A stretch of DNA of 36,256 nucleotides from Acholeplasmataceae bacterium (lineage in GTDB: Bacteria > Bacillota_I > Bacilli_A > ML615J-28 > CAG-313): contig DUPC01000063.1 in the NCBI GenBank assembly GCA_012838545.1, positions 1-36,256 on the forward strand, read 5' to 3'. Below are positions 17,725 to 27,111 of this stretch, one piece after another. Numbering within the stretch: the stretch's first letter is position 1; each line of letters opens with the position of its first letter. The translations under genes and the position numbers were made by a program. A model generated the notes under the pieces. The model ran no database searches and was not told the DNA's origin. It was given only the letters and a program-made list of their open reading frames with translations.

Positions 17725-19362
17725 CTATTTAAAAGATGATTTTAAACTGACAATTCGGTTAAAAATCAACTCTGTTTCCTTTGCGTCGTCATCGGTATTG
17801 TAATAACCGTCCCTGATAAATTGGAACTTTTCGCCTGGTTTGGCAGTGGCCAAGGCTTTTTCCACAAATCCTTGATATACGGTCCAAGAGTTTGGATTGA
17901 TGCGTTCCATAAAGTTTTCGCTTGAGACATATTGGTCTAAAATCAGGAAATCCAAGTGGTTGAAGGTGGCAGGAACCGCACTTGAAGCATCGACAAAATG
18001 AATCGTGCCATTCGGTTTGCGTTTGTCAAAGCCACTGCCGCTTTTGGTTTCCGGGTCATATGTACAATAGATTTCTTTAATCGAACCGTCTTCGTTGTAG
18101 ATGATGTCATTACATTTGATGAAATAAGCATGCATTAAGCGAACCTCGACGTCTTTGGCCAAACGTTTCCAATGTTTGTTGGGTTTTTCCGGCACAAAGT
18201 CTTCTTGGTCGATATAGATATTCCGGGAGAAAGTGATAGTGCGATTTCCGAGTTCTGGGTTTTCGGTATTGTTGATTGCTTCGAGTTCTTCCACTTGTCC
18301 TTCCGGATAATTGGTGATTACGACTTTCAAAGGTTTCACAACTGCCATGTAACGCGGAACCTTTAATTTCAAATCTTCCCTTAAGAAATGTTCAAGCATA
18401 CTGTAGTCGACGGAGGAATTGATCTTGGACAATCCCGTCGATAAAATAAATTCTTTGATGGCGCTTGGCGTAAAGCCCCGGCGCTTCAAGCCCACAAGAG
18501 TCGGCATTCTCGGGTCGTCAAAGCCCTTGACAATCCCTTCTTCAACGAGTTTTTTCAAATACCGTTTGCTCATGATGGTGTTGGTAATACCGAGCCGGCC
18601 AAATTCGATTTGGCGCGGACGGTGTTCGACTTCGGTGTGTTCAACCACCCAATCGTACAACGGACGATGGTCTTCATATTCCAAACTGCAAAGTGAATGA
18701 GTAATGCCTTCAAAAGCGTCTTGCAACGGATGAGCGAAATCGTACATCGGATAAATGCACCATTTGTCTTTGGTTTGGTGATGTGTCACGTGAATGATTC
18801 GGTAGATAACGGGATCGCGCATGTTAATATTGGGGCTAGCCATATCAATTTTCGCTCTCAGTGTTTTCGAATAACTCGGATATTTTCCGTCCCGCATTTC
18901 CCTAAAGAGCCGCAGGTTTTCTTCGATGCTGCGGTTGCGGTAAGGGGATTCTTTTCCCGGTGTCGTGGTGGTACCGCGGTATTCGCTTAATTCTTCTTGC
19001 GTCAAATCGCACACAAAGGCAAGGCCTTTTTTAATCAGCAATTCCGCTTTTTCATAAGTGGCGTCAAAATAACTGGAACCATAAACCACGATGTTCGGTT
19101 TATAGCCCAACCATTCAATATCTTTTTGAATCGCATCAACAAATTCCACATCTTCTTGCGTAGGATTGGTGTCGTCGAAACGAAGGTTCGTTACCCCGCC
19201 AAAGTATTTGGCAAGTTCAAAATTGGTGATAATCGCCCGAGCATGTCCTATGTGCAAATAAGCATTCGGTTCCGGGGGAAAACGGGTGACGATTTTATCA
19301 ACAACCCCATTTTCGAGGTCATTTTTCATAATGGTTTTTATAAAATTCGATGTTTCATGCAT
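17725..19362 (-). CDS. glnS: Glutaminyl-tRNA synthetase
   Basis: A 545-residue class I synthetase that charges tRNA-Gln. [16 protein letters not shown] carries the HIGH motif (residues 37-40), and TIMSKRYL is the KMSKS-loop variant. The core has [17 protein letters not shown], typical of GlnRS/GluRS, and the two C-terminal beta-barrels are present ([14 protein letters not shown] and the terminal region). Proline-rich [12 protein letters not shown] identifies GlnRS rather than GluRS. I chose the ATG at 19362-19360 with GAGAGG 7 bases upstream, not the TTG at 19377. Many Bacillota make Gln-tRNA by amidation instead, so its presence is of interest. It follows the B3/4 gene by 11 bases. Confidence 0.95.
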   Translation of the reverse strand: MHETSNFIKTIMKNDLENGVVDKIVTRFPPEPNAYLHIGHARAIITNFELAKYFGGVTNLRFDDTNPTQEDVEFVDAIQKDIEWLGYKPNIVVYGSSYFDATYEKAELLIKKGLAFVCDLTQEELSEYRGTTTTPGKESPYRNRSIEENLRLFREMRDGKYPSYSKTLRAKIDMASPNINMRDPVIYRIIHVTHHQTKDKWCIYPMYDFAHPLQDAFEGITHSLCSLEYEDHRPLYDWVVEHTEVEHRPRQIEFGRLGITNTIMSKRYLKKLVEEGIVKGFDDPRMPTLVGLKRRGFTPSAIKEFILSTGLSKINSSVDYSMLEHFLREDLKLKVPRYMAVVKPLKVVITNYPEGQVEELEAINNTENPELGNRTITFSRNIYIDQEDFVPEKPNKHWKRLAKDVEVRLMHAYFIKCNDIIYNEDGSIKEIYCTYDPETKSGSGFDKRKPNGTIHFVDASSAVPATFNHLDFLILDQYVSSENFMERINPNSWTVYQGFVEKALATAKPGEKFQFIRDGYYNTDDDAKETELIFNRIVSLKSSFK

Positions 19363-19373
19363 ATTGATACCTC

Positions 19374-20024
19374 TCAATAAGAAATTTTTCGGATATTGGC
19401 AGCATGGGCATAATTTTTGTACAAATCAAGCATCAATGCTTCGTCAATATCTTTTTCTTTATCTTCAAAACAAATCATCATAATCAGGATTTTATTGGTT
19501 GTGGAAGTAATGGCAGTACGTTCCCTGTCGCTTGAGGGCGATCCGAAAGGGCCAGCTTCGTCAACATATAAAATCAAGCGGTCCACATTCAACACCCCGC
19601 GGTTGATGGCCACGAAATAATCATCTTTGGTGCCGATGCGGATGGTTACGTCGCCTTTAATCTTTTCCAAATCGACCACGCAAATGCTGCGAAGGGTACG
19701 AATGGATAAGATATTGCCCAAATCGATTAAGTCGCCCAAACGATATAAGCCGATTCCCTTAACTACCCGACGCAAAAGCGCTTCGGTTGCCAGGCGATAA
19801 CGGCTAGGGTCCTTCCCGCATTTCTTATATCCGTCCCGACCAACTTTGATTTTGGGTATGTTGACAATTTCCGTTATCGGATAACGGTTCAAATACTGTT
19901 GTTCGGTTTCTCGCAACAACTCCGCTACCCCTTCGGTAAAATCGTTCTTAACATCCATAGTATAAGCAATAATCGAAAAATTAGGCAACAAAGTTCTAAT
20001 CTCTTCGCTCAAGATTATTTTCAT
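19374..20024 (-). CDS. Stand-alone B3/4 editing-domain protein
   Basis: A 216-residue protein of the B3/B4 tRNA-synthetase-domain family, the domain that hydrolyses mischarged tRNA in the PheRS beta subunit; the free-standing form is common but poorly characterised. The recognisable core is [26 protein letters not shown], then [16 protein letters not shown], with a later [18 protein letters not shown]. The ATG at 20024-20022 is preferred over a GTG four codons earlier. It overlaps the end of the coiled-coil gene by 29 bases, so translation is coupled. Placement directly before glnS suggests a tRNA quality-control role, which is inference. Confidence 0.85.
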   Translation of the reverse strand: MKIILSEEIRTLLPNFSIIAYTMDVKNDFTEGVAELLRETEQQYLNRYPITEIVNIPKIKVGRDGYKKCGKDPSRYRLATEALLRRVVKGIGLYRLGDLIDLGNILSIRTLRSICVVDLEKIKGDVTIRIGTKDDYFVAINRGVLNVDRLILYVDEAGPFGSPSSDRERTAITSTTNKILIMMICFEDKEKDIDEALMLDLYKNYAHAANIRKISY

Positions 20025-21555
20025 ACTCCGAATCACCCTTTCCTAACATTTCAAAGTCGTTTTTTTTGTCCAATAAAATCTGGTATTTGTCATCGATTAA
20101 TTGTTTGAAGGCTTGGAGTTGCTGGTAAAATGACGGCAAAGTTTTTTCATATTTCTCCACATCGCTTAAGACCGAGGAAATCCTTTTGTTTTGACTGGAA
20201 AGATTATTAATTGCTTCTTCCATTTCCGCAATCTCCTGCGCATGGTTCTCGCATTCCTCCTTTAAGGATTTAATCTCTTGGTCCAAAGCGACTAACTTAT
20301 CTTTGGCAAACGGATCGTAAACCAATTTTTTCCGTTCGCTTAAATCGGTTTCCAATTTTTTCAATTTGTCGGATAGTTTGGTTTGAAGTTCTCCCTTTTT
20401 GACTTGAAGGTTTTTCCAATTGTTATAAAAAGCTTGAAAAGCGGCGGAGCCGTTAATCGTTTCCGTGGTTTTTGCCACATAGTCTTCAACTTTTTTAATG
20501 TTTTGTTTTACGGTCGTATAAAGATTGCATAAATGGATATAATCGTTTTCCGTTCGTTCAAGGTCAATTTTTTGAGCTTCAAGCAAGTTTTCTTTTTCTT
20601 TTTGTTTTTCCAAACATTCGCGTTCCCTTTTTTCTTTGTTTTCGGATGTGTCGTGTTCGCTTAAGGCAACGCGCGCCTCGCCAAAGAAACGCTCCATGTT
20701 TTGGGCAATTTCTTTATTGGTTTCGCCGATTACTTCGGCTCTGGTTAAAAGATTGCGGATATAATCCAAATGCTCTTTTTTAAGCATTTCATAACTTTCA
20801 AAAAGAGCGGAAAAATAGTTTTCTAATTCGTTTAACTGCCTTTCCAACTCGTTACGCTTATCCTCGATTGTCGAAGGAGTCAATTCCTGAAGACCAAGTT
20901 TCAATTCCGCAATCCGTTGATTAATTTCTTGGACTTCTGTTTGACACTTGGCGTTTGCTTCATTTAGCTCTTGGGTTAAAGCAAAAACTGTTTCATCGAT
21001 TTTCTTAAGTTCTTCGGTCGACACAGTAGCTGTAGATATCGCATGGTTGCGCATTTCTTCAATTTCTTGGGCAACTTCCGAAAAAGCGATAATGCCTTTT
21101 TTGCATCCTTCAACCACACTTATCAAACGGCGCCACTTTCCTTCGTCTTTTTCGATTAAAGCGTTGCGTTTATCTTTTAGTTCGAGGATTTGGTTTTCTG
21201 TGTCAAAACGGATTTTTTCCAAATCGACATATTCGTTTTGGATTTTATCTTCCCATGCTTTAATCTGGTCGAGAATTTGTTGGTTGGTTTGCAACAATTT
21301 TTCCCGCTGGTCTTTTTCGTCGCATACAAGTTTAAGTTCTTGTTTAAGTTGGGCAATCTGGGTTTTTAATTTTTCCCATCTTGGAGTGGTAATTTCATCA
21401 AATAGAAGCAAATACTGGTTTTGATAATAATTCGCAAGTTCTTTAACATTAACATTTTCCGTAATTGGCTTAATGTTTTCGACTTGCCTCTTCAATTCCG
21501 CAATCATCTCCGCTTGTTTGGCAAGCAGTTCATATAAATCTTTATTTTCTTCCAT
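19996..21555 (-). CDS. Long coiled-coil protein, unknown function
   Basis: A 519-residue protein, almost entirely heptad-like coiled coil rich in Glu, Lys, Leu and Gln, with no membrane segment and no P-loop that I can see. Breaks in the heptads occur near AAFQAFYNNWKNLQ and around the middle (EVAQEIEEMRNHA). It resembles SMC or EzrA arms only in composition, so homology cannot be inferred. GGAGG lies 6 bases before the ATG. It follows two membrane-protein genes in the same operon, 36 bases after the second, and may act with them as a structural or envelope-linked factor. That is inference. Confidence 0.8.
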   Translation of the reverse strand: MEENKDLYELLAKQAEMIAELKRQVENIKPITENVNVKELANYYQNQYLLLFDEITTPRWEKLKTQIAQLKQELKLVCDEKDQREKLLQTNQQILDQIKAWEDKIQNEYVDLEKIRFDTENQILELKDKRNALIEKDEGKWRRLISVVEGCKKGIIAFSEVAQEIEEMRNHAISTATVSTEELKKIDETVFALTQELNEANAKCQTEVQEINQRIAELKLGLQELTPSTIEDKRNELERQLNELENYFSALFESYEMLKKEHLDYIRNLLTRAEVIGETNKEIAQNMERFFGEARVALSEHDTSENKEKRERECLEKQKEKENLLEAQKIDLERTENDYIHLCNLYTTVKQNIKKVEDYVAKTTETINGSAAFQAFYNNWKNLQVKKGELQTKLSDKLKKLETDLSERKKLVYDPFAKDKLVALDQEIKSLKEECENHAQEIAEMEEAINNLSSQNKRISSVLSDVEKYEKTLPSFYQQLQAFKQLIDDKYQILLDKKNDFEMLGKGDSEYENNLERRD

Positions 21556-21591
21556 TTGATACCTCCATTGGTTTTAAAAATTTTTAAACTA

Positions 21592-22509
21592 TTATTTTGC
21601 AATCATCCGAAAGCCTACGTAACAGATTAAAGCAAGAGCCAAAAGAATTGTCACGCTATGCATGAGGATGCGTTTTAGTTTAAACAGTTTGTTGTTTTTG
21701 GCAAAATTGGATGCATTTTCCATATCCAAATCAAACAGTTTTTCCATTTGGGAAAAACGGTATTTAGGTTCAATCAGGTTATTTAAGCCGAAAGCATTTT
21801 GCGAAGGATTATCGATTTTAGCCAAGTAAAACCGATAGGCTTTTTTGTACTTTTTCCTAAACGTTCTTTTCGAACTCTCGGAAAGAATCGCAAGTTGCCG
21901 GCTCGATGCTTTGAACTTACGGTTTAAAAAACACAAGACGCGATTTTGGTAAATTCCGTAAACCAGCACAAAAAACAGCACCAAGGAGAGCGAAATCAGA
22001 AGCGCTTCGCCGAAATAAGTGGACGTTATTTCTTTAACCCGATACAAAAAGCGGTAAACTCCCGGGGCATTCTTTTGAAACATGGGGTAATTATAGAAAA
22101 GTACCAAAACCATCAAAAAGGAAAACAAATAAATAAGCCAAGTGACAAACGGGAACTTTTTGACGTTTTTATCTTTAGTAGCCGTCTTTTGGTTGTGCAC
22201 CCTTTGCAAAAATTCTTTTTCCTTGGCTAGGTATTCTTTTTTCCACAGTTTGAAATTGCGTTTGATTAGTCTTCGTTTTTTTCCTCTTTTGACATCATTT
22301 AAAGACAACAACAGATATAAAGGTATTCGATCGTTTTTCCGGGAAAGCGTAAATTCATCGACCGATTTAATTTCCAAAGCGGGATCGTCAAGTTCATCGC
22401 CCATTAAAAAGGGGTTTTGTTGGAGAATATATTGGCGTTTAACCAAAACCGGGTTAACCGAACCGAAAGATTCGTTTTCTTGTGGGATTTCTTGCCTTAA
22501 TTCATTCAT
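21592..22509 (-). CDS. Membrane protein with a long basic tail, unknown function
   Basis: A 305-residue protein I do not recognise. A polar and basic N-terminal region of about 120 residues (KRGKKRRLIKRNFKLWKK) precedes two membrane segments (FVTWLIYLFSFLMVLVLF and EALLISLSLVLFFVLVYGI), then a basic cytoplasmic-looking region (RTFRKKYKKAYRFY), and a third segment at the C-terminus (ILMHSVTILLALALICYVGF). There is no enzymatic motif. I chose the ATG at 22509-22507, 7 bases after a GGGGA site. It sits 12 bases after the CvpA-like gene and before the coiled-coil gene. Confidence 0.75.
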   Translation of the reverse strand: MNELRQEIPQENESFGSVNPVLVKRQYILQQNPFLMGDELDDPALEIKSVDEFTLSRKNDRIPLYLLLSLNDVKRGKKRRLIKRNFKLWKKEYLAKEKEFLQRVHNQKTATKDKNVKKFPFVTWLIYLFSFLMVLVLFYNYPMFQKNAPGVYRFLYRVKEITSTYFGEALLISLSLVLFFVLVYGIYQNRVLCFLNRKFKASSRQLAILSESSKRTFRKKYKKAYRFYLAKIDNPSQNAFGLNNLIEPKYRFSQMEKLFDLDMENASNFAKNNKLFKLKRILMHSVTILLALALICYVGFRMIAK

Positions 22510-22521
22510 CGCCATTCCCCT

Positions 22522-23958
22522 TTATCCCAGGTTTATTTTGAACACCAATTTTTCTTTGGCGCGTGTGGTTATCTTCCAAGTATCGATGTATTCAATTAAA
22601 TCGGTTTTGGTAAACTCAGGATTATCAAGCTTGATAAATTCCAAAAAAGCACTCAAATAAACATCATTCTCCGAAAAATCGTCCATCAAGGCAATCACAT
22701 AGGAATTGCCAAAAGTACTATTTGTGAATTTTTGTTGTAAATCCCGATAGATGTTTTGGTATAAATATTGTTCTTTTAAGGACAAATTACTGGAATCATC
22801 AACTTCAAAAAGCGATAATTCGTCTAAATGTTTCGCGTTAATTTCAAGCAAACCGCTGGGAAACTCTTGGCTTAATGTCAACAAAAAGTTTTGATATTTT
22901 TTAACGTCTTTCAATAATTGGTCGATAGATTCAAGATATTGTGTATCAGTGAAACCATCATTTAAACTTAAATAGTTAACGGTGAAAATACGCAAACTCT
23001 TTAAGTCTTCCATTTTGGCAATTGATTTCACTATGGATTTGTCGATTCTTCGGATATTGGTGGTAATTCCTTCGTCTTGCAGGTAAGTATAAAACTGATA
23101 AGGAGTCACCTCACCGTCGACATCAAAAAGCGTTTTATAAGCTTGGACGATTTTTTCATAATCCTCTAAATCTTTTAGAATTCCCTTGATTTCCGACAAT
23201 TGTTCGTTATTTGTTTCTTCCAACAAAAGTTCGTCCTGCAAATTTCCTAACAGAAGATTATATAGGTCCAACCAATCGTTTCCCGAAAGCAATGCTTTCC
23301 CGTTATCTGACAGTTTGCCATTTATAGATTTAAATCCATCAGTCAAGGGTTTGGTTAAGGCTAAAAAATCATCCTCGAGCGACTGGAGTTGAGGGTTTTT
23401 TATCCCATCTTCCAAAGCAGTTAAGGATTCCACTACTTCCATGGCATGCTTCTTTTCGTAAAAACCGATGGCGTCAAAATAATTTTCGCCATATTTAACG
23501 GTTTGAAAAGTAACTGTCCCTTGGTAAGGCACACCCAGCCGCGCCAATAAGAAGACGAGCCAAGCAGAAAAACTTAAAGAAAAAACAATCGCAATGGGAA
23601 TGTTGATTAAAAAGCTAAAACTAAACTTCTTCGGTTTTCTTTGTTTTTTTAAGATTTTTCCAATGGTTAGGGAAAATAATACTTTGCAAAGAATAACAAA
23701 AATAAGAAAGAGGGCCAGTTTCAACCCGAAATAGTAAACAAGATGGTAGTTGCTTTGGGAAAGCTTGGTTATAAATGACGGAACCAAGTTTTGATTTAGC
23801 CCCCATTGATATACTGGCCCTAAAAAGATTGAAAGAAGTATAAAAGGGATGGCATACGATAGTACGACTTGAAGGTATTCCCAAAAAGAAGTACGTATTG
23901 AGAATAAGATATTGAACAAGACAAAAATTGCGATGCAGCCATCCATTAAATGGATCAT
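22522..23958 (-). CDS. CvpA-like membrane protein with large extension, unknown function
   Basis: A 478-residue protein. The first about 150 residues hold four hydrophobic segments; the opening MDGCIAIFVLFNILFSIRTSFWEYLQVVLSYAIPF resembles the CvpA fold in length and pattern, but identity is not secure. The remaining 330 residues are soluble, acidic and mainly helical (for example LSEIKGILKDLEDYEKIVQAY), with no catalytic motif, and lie on one side of the membrane. Its ATG overlaps the groEL stop by 4 bases (ATGA), so it is directly coupled to groEL, an unusual partner. Function unknown. Confidence 0.75.
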   Translation of the reverse strand: MIHLMDGCIAIFVLFNILFSIRTSFWEYLQVVLSYAIPFILLSIFLGPVYQWGLNQNLVPSFITKLSQSNYHLVYYFGLKLALFLIFVILCKVLFSLTIGKILKKQRKPKKFSFSFLINIPIAIVFSLSFSAWLVFLLARLGVPYQGTVTFQTVKYGENYFDAIGFYEKKHAMEVVESLTALEDGIKNPQLQSLEDDFLALTKPLTDGFKSINGKLSDNGKALLSGNDWLDLYNLLLGNLQDELLLEETNNEQLSEIKGILKDLEDYEKIVQAYKTLFDVDGEVTPYQFYTYLQDEGITTNIRRIDKSIVKSIAKMEDLKSLRIFTVNYLSLNDGFTDTQYLESIDQLLKDVKKYQNFLLTLSQEFPSGLLEINAKHLDELSLFEVDDSSNLSLKEQYLYQNIYRDLQQKFTNSTFGNSYVIALMDDFSENDVYLSAFLEFIKLDNPEFTKTDLIEYIDTWKITTRAKEKLVFKINLG

Positions 23959-25544
23959 GATAGTGGATCCTCAATATCTTTGCGTTTGGTGTCCATATTG
24001 ACAATCGCACATTCCGTGGTTAGGAAAGTCGATGCCACCGACACCGCATTAATCAACGCACTCTTGGCAACGCTGGTTGGGTCGATAATGCCTTTTTCGA
24101 TTAAGGAGACAAAATTCCCGGTGCTTGCGTCAAACCATACTTTATCGTTTACTTTTTGCAAGACTTCCTCAAAATTGCCCCCCGCATTCTCAACGATTTG
24201 TTTAAAAGGCGCTTGAAGCGCAACCCTTAAAATATCGGCAGCCGGTTTATATTCATTGTTTGCAACAAAACCGGATAATTTCTTACTGATTTGGTAAAGC
24301 ACTTTTCCTCCGCCTTCGATGATACCGGATGAGGAAGCGGCTTTGGTTGAGTTGAGCGCATCTTCCAAACGGAGCTTTTTGTCTTTTAGTTCGGTTTCGG
24401 TTGGCGCACCCACCTTGATTACCGCTATTCCACTCAGGATTTTCGCAATCCGTTCGGACAGTTTTTCTTTTTCGTATTCGCTCTTCGTTTCGGCTAGTTC
24501 AACCTTTAGTTTTTCAGTATGTTTGATGATCTTATCGTTGTCGCCGCTACCGTCAACAATTGTGGTTTGATCTTTCGTTACGATGACTTTGGACGCGCTG
24601 CCCAATACTTTCGTACTGATTGGTTCAGTCGAAATAAGATTGGAGTCGAGATAAGTAGCGCCGGTTACAACGGCCAAATCGGTCAATAGCTGCGTCTTCT
24701 TGTCGCCAAAACCAGGTGCTTTGGTAACCACAACTTGGAATACTCCGCGCAACTTGTTGACGATTAAAGCGCCTAATACTTCTTGTTCCATGTCGTCGCA
24801 TATAATCAAAAGCGGACGGGCGGATTTGACGGTTTCTTCAAGAACCGGCAAGATTTCGTTCATGGTATTGATTTTCTTGTCGATGATTAAAATCATTGGT
24901 TTTTCCAAAATGGCAATTTGTTTTTCCGCTTGGTTAGCCATATATGGCGACAAATATCCGCGGTCATAAGCATAACCTTTTACAACATCAAGGTAGGTAT
25001 TGATGCCTTGAGATTCTTCCACGGTAATGACACCGTCGGTACCCACTTCTTGATATGCTTCTTTGATGAGATTACCGATTTCGGTCGAACCCGAAGAAAT
25101 CGCTGCAATATTGGCTAAATCGTCAAAAGATTCGATTGGTGTGCTGACTTTGTCGATTTCCTCAATGATTTTAGGCAAGAGGTGTTGCAAACCTTTTTGA
25201 AGCATTACCGGATTGATTCCTTTGTCGATATATTTCAATCCTTCCAAAATCAAGTTGGAAGCAAGCAAAATAGCGGTTGTTGTGCCGTCGCCTACCACAT
25301 CATTCGTTTTGGAGGCTGCTTCAATGACGACGCTTGAACCCATGTTCATGAAGCGATCAGGAAGTTTAACCGCCTTAGCGATTGTGACACCGTCATTGAC
25401 AATTTGGGGCGAACCGAATTCTTGTTCAATAATGACATTTCGACCCTTAGGCCCTAGGGTGATTCTGGTGGCGTTATATAAACATTCAATACCTTTCGCC
25501 ATTTCATAGCGAGCGTCTTTGGAAAACTTTAATTGTTTACTCAT
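23955..25544 (-). CDS. groEL: Chaperonin GroEL
   Basis: A 529-residue 60-kDa chaperonin. ATP-binding motifs are canonical: TLGPKGRNV, NDGVTIAK and VGDGTTTA, and the catalytic Asp equivalent lies in EDALNSTKAA. DRGYLSPYMAN matches the substrate-binding apical loop. Unusual points: GIIEGGG replaces the common GIVAGGG or GIVPGGG, and the C-terminus stops at DTKRKDIEDPLS with no Gly-Met-rich tail. AGGAGG precedes the ATG by 9 bases. groES lies 13 bases upstream. The gene also ends by overlapping the CvpA-like gene. Confidence 0.95.
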   Translation of the reverse strand: MSKQLKFSKDARYEMAKGIECLYNATRITLGPKGRNVIIEQEFGSPQIVNDGVTIAKAVKLPDRFMNMGSSVVIEAASKTNDVVGDGTTTAILLASNLILEGLKYIDKGINPVMLQKGLQHLLPKIIEEIDKVSTPIESFDDLANIAAISSGSTEIGNLIKEAYQEVGTDGVITVEESQGINTYLDVVKGYAYDRGYLSPYMANQAEKQIAILEKPMILIIDKKINTMNEILPVLEETVKSARPLLIICDDMEQEVLGALIVNKLRGVFQVVVTKAPGFGDKKTQLLTDLAVVTGATYLDSNLISTEPISTKVLGSASKVIVTKDQTTIVDGSGDNDKIIKHTEKLKVELAETKSEYEKEKLSERIAKILSGIAVIKVGAPTETELKDKKLRLEDALNSTKAASSSGIIEGGGKVLYQISKKLSGFVANNEYKPAADILRVALQAPFKQIVENAGGNFEEVLQKVNDKVWFDASTGNFVSLIEKGIIDPTSVAKSALINAVSVASTFLTTECAIVNMDTKRKDIEDPLS

Positions 25545-25557
25545 GTTTCATTACCTC

Positions 25558-25809
25558 CTATTTCACTAATTTAGCAAGGATATCGTCTTTATTAATAATG
25601 TAGTATTCTTTTCCTTCGTGATATATTTGATAAAGTTGTTCTTTTTTTACGACCACAATATCCCCTACCTCCACCAGGCCTTGGCTACAACTCGCTTCCA
25701 CAACTTCATAATAGTTTTCTTTAAACATAGGCATATAAATTTCTTTTTCGTTTGGCTTTTCCAATTCGGCTTTGCGAATCAGAATTTTGTCATTTAATGC
25801 TTTTAACAT
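25558..25809 (-). CDS. groES: Co-chaperonin GroES, divergent
   Basis: An 83-residue protein in the place of groES. Ends match the family (MLKALNDKILIRKAE and EGKEYYIINKDDILAKL). It is about ten residues short of the usual 94. The mobile loop, normally ...GGIVLP..., reads EKEIYMP, so the IVL tripeptide that contacts GroEL appears to be IYM and the flanking Gly pair is gone. The roof hairpin is shortened to a short stretch (ASCSQGLVEVGD). AAAAGGAGG precedes the ATG. Position directly before groEL supports the assignment despite the divergence. Confidence 0.85.
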   Translation of the reverse strand: MLKALNDKILIRKAELEKPNEKEIYMPMFKENYYEVVEASCSQGLVEVGDIVVVKKEQLYQIYHEGKEYYIINKDDILAKLVK

Positions 25810-25834
25810 AATAAATATACCTCCTTTTCAAATT

Positions 25835-25863
25835 ATTATAGCACATAGTGGTAAATTCTTCAA
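25835..25863 (-). promoter_or_regulatory. Promoter of groES and the long operon
   Basis: TTGAAG (25863-25858), 17 bases, TATAAT (25840-25835) with a TGC extension on the minus strand. A single GTGCTA, part of a CIRCE half-site, sits at the -10, but the partner arm at the expected distance does not match. Confidence 0.8.
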
Positions 25864-25886
25864 GTATTCTTGCCTATATTTTTATG

Positions 25887-25936
25887 TACAAAAAAGACTA
25901 AAAATTTGCCTTCTTTTTTTGCAAGTTTTTAGTCTT
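25887..25936 (-). terminator. Strong terminator after the 387-residue gene
   Basis: A 16-bp stem (25936-25921 with 25909-25894, one G:U pair) is followed on the minus strand by a run of U. It starts about 12 bases past the stop of the 387-residue gene and ends before the groES promoter. Confidence 0.9.
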
Positions 25937-25947
25937 AGGTTTGCGTT

Positions 25948-27111
25948 TTATGCGCTGATTCGTTTTGATTGCTTTTTAATGATTAATTCCGCAAGCGCGA
26001 GGCTATTTATTTCTTTCAATAACTTTTCTTTAGGGCGATACCAGGACAAATTATAATAAAAATAATTGTCATGAAAGGTATTTACCTTTTTTCGATAAGC
26101 AGTGAGAGAAACAAGATTAGCGTTAAACCCTTTATGATATTCGATCAACATCAAAGCATAGCCCATAATGTAATCGCGAAAGAGGGCGGTTTCCGTGACG
26201 ATGGAATCAATAATCAAATTTTGGTTGATTGTCTTTAGGGTATAAGATTTTATGCTTTCCGTTTCAATATCAAGGTAACAAGTAAATGAAAGATTGGGAG
26301 AAGCTATTTCGCCGATAAATTCTTCAAACCTTTTTTTTCCGGAAAGAAAGCGGTTTTCAATTGCATCGATGGAAACATAAATTTTTCGATCTTTGATTAC
26401 CATCTCAATGTCTTTTTGGAAATCTTTTCGGTATTGCCTTTCTGCCCTTCGAATAATTTTCTCGGCCTGTTGGTTGGTCAAGGTATCGTCTTCCAAATGA
26501 TATTTAACATCTTCCGAAAATGTTTTAAATGTTTCCTCGTACCGACGGTCTCCTCTATAGCGAATGTAATCTTTATTGCTAATGGAAGAAAAGTACCGTT
26601 GATCATCGACATATAAATAATGGTTATTGTTGCATCTGGAAAGGAAACCTAAAGCAATTTGTTTCAGTTTTAAATAAAAGAAAGATCTCAAATGGGTTAT
26701 CCCTGCTCGGTTTTTCAGTTCATCGTCTACAATTTTATGAATGTGCTGATATTCTTCTTTTTGTTCATCTTTTTGCATAACCAGATTCCAAAAGAAGATT
26801 AACTGATATCCGGTGTCATCAATTAACCCAACTGTATGATTGACAAACTTTTGAATTATCGTTGTAAAATCATACCGGTATCCCGCAAACTCCAAATCAA
26901 AAGAAAAAACATTTTCGTGGGCATTGTCAAGGTAAGGATCTTCCAAGGGTGTAAACACCAAATCTCTAGCATCGTAATCAAATTTGCAACTATTGTAGAA
27001 ATAGTGAAAACTGTGTCCGTTGATTAAAAAATAACCTTGTTTGGTTTCCAAACCTTCTTTGACGAACAGCTTAGTCTGTTCTTGGGAAACTTCCACAAAA
27101 TAAGTTTTCAT
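25948..27111 (-). CDS. Unrecognised 387-residue protein coupled to a beta-CASP-like protein
   Basis: I do not recognise this family. It is soluble with no membrane segment or signal peptide, and rich in aromatic residues. The N-terminus looks beta-rich (KTYFVEVSQEQTKLFVKEG). The middle has charged helices (QAEKIIRRAERQYRKDF), and the C-terminal third again mixes strands and a helix ending in IIKKQSKRISA. No metal-binding or nucleotide-binding motif stands out. Its ATG overlaps the stop of the metallo-hydrolase gene by 4 bases, and the pair has one promoter and one terminator. A partner or substrate adapter of the hydrolase is plausible but inferred. Confidence 0.75.
   Translation of the reverse strand: MKTYFVEVSQEQTKLFVKEGLETKQGYFLINGHSFHYFYNSCKFDYDARDLVFTPLEDPYLDNAHENVFSFDLEFAGYRYDFTTIIQKFVNHTVGLIDDTGYQLIFFWNLVMQKDEQKEEYQHIHKIVDDELKNRAGITHLRSFFYLKLKQIALGFLSRCNNNHYLYVDDQRYFSSISNKDYIRYRGDRRYEETFKTFSEDVKYHLEDDTLTNQQAEKIIRRAERQYRKDFQKDIEMVIKDRKIYVSIDAIENRFLSGKKRFEEFIGEIASPNLSFTCYLDIETESIKSYTLKTINQNLIIDSIVTETALFRDYIMGYALMLIEYHKGFNANLVSLTAYRKKVNTFHDNYFYYNLSWYRPKEKLLKEINSLALAELIIKKQSKRISA

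Noticed and set aside
20948-21424. 158-codon open frame on the plus strand inside the coiled-coil gene
   Set aside because: Ser/Phe-rich translation is the mirror of Glu/Lys codons on the coding strand; no start signal.
25835-25870. Possible CIRCE at the groES promoter
   Set aside because: Only GTGCTA of one arm is present; the opposite arm at N9 reads CTTGAAGAA and does not match TTAGCACTC.
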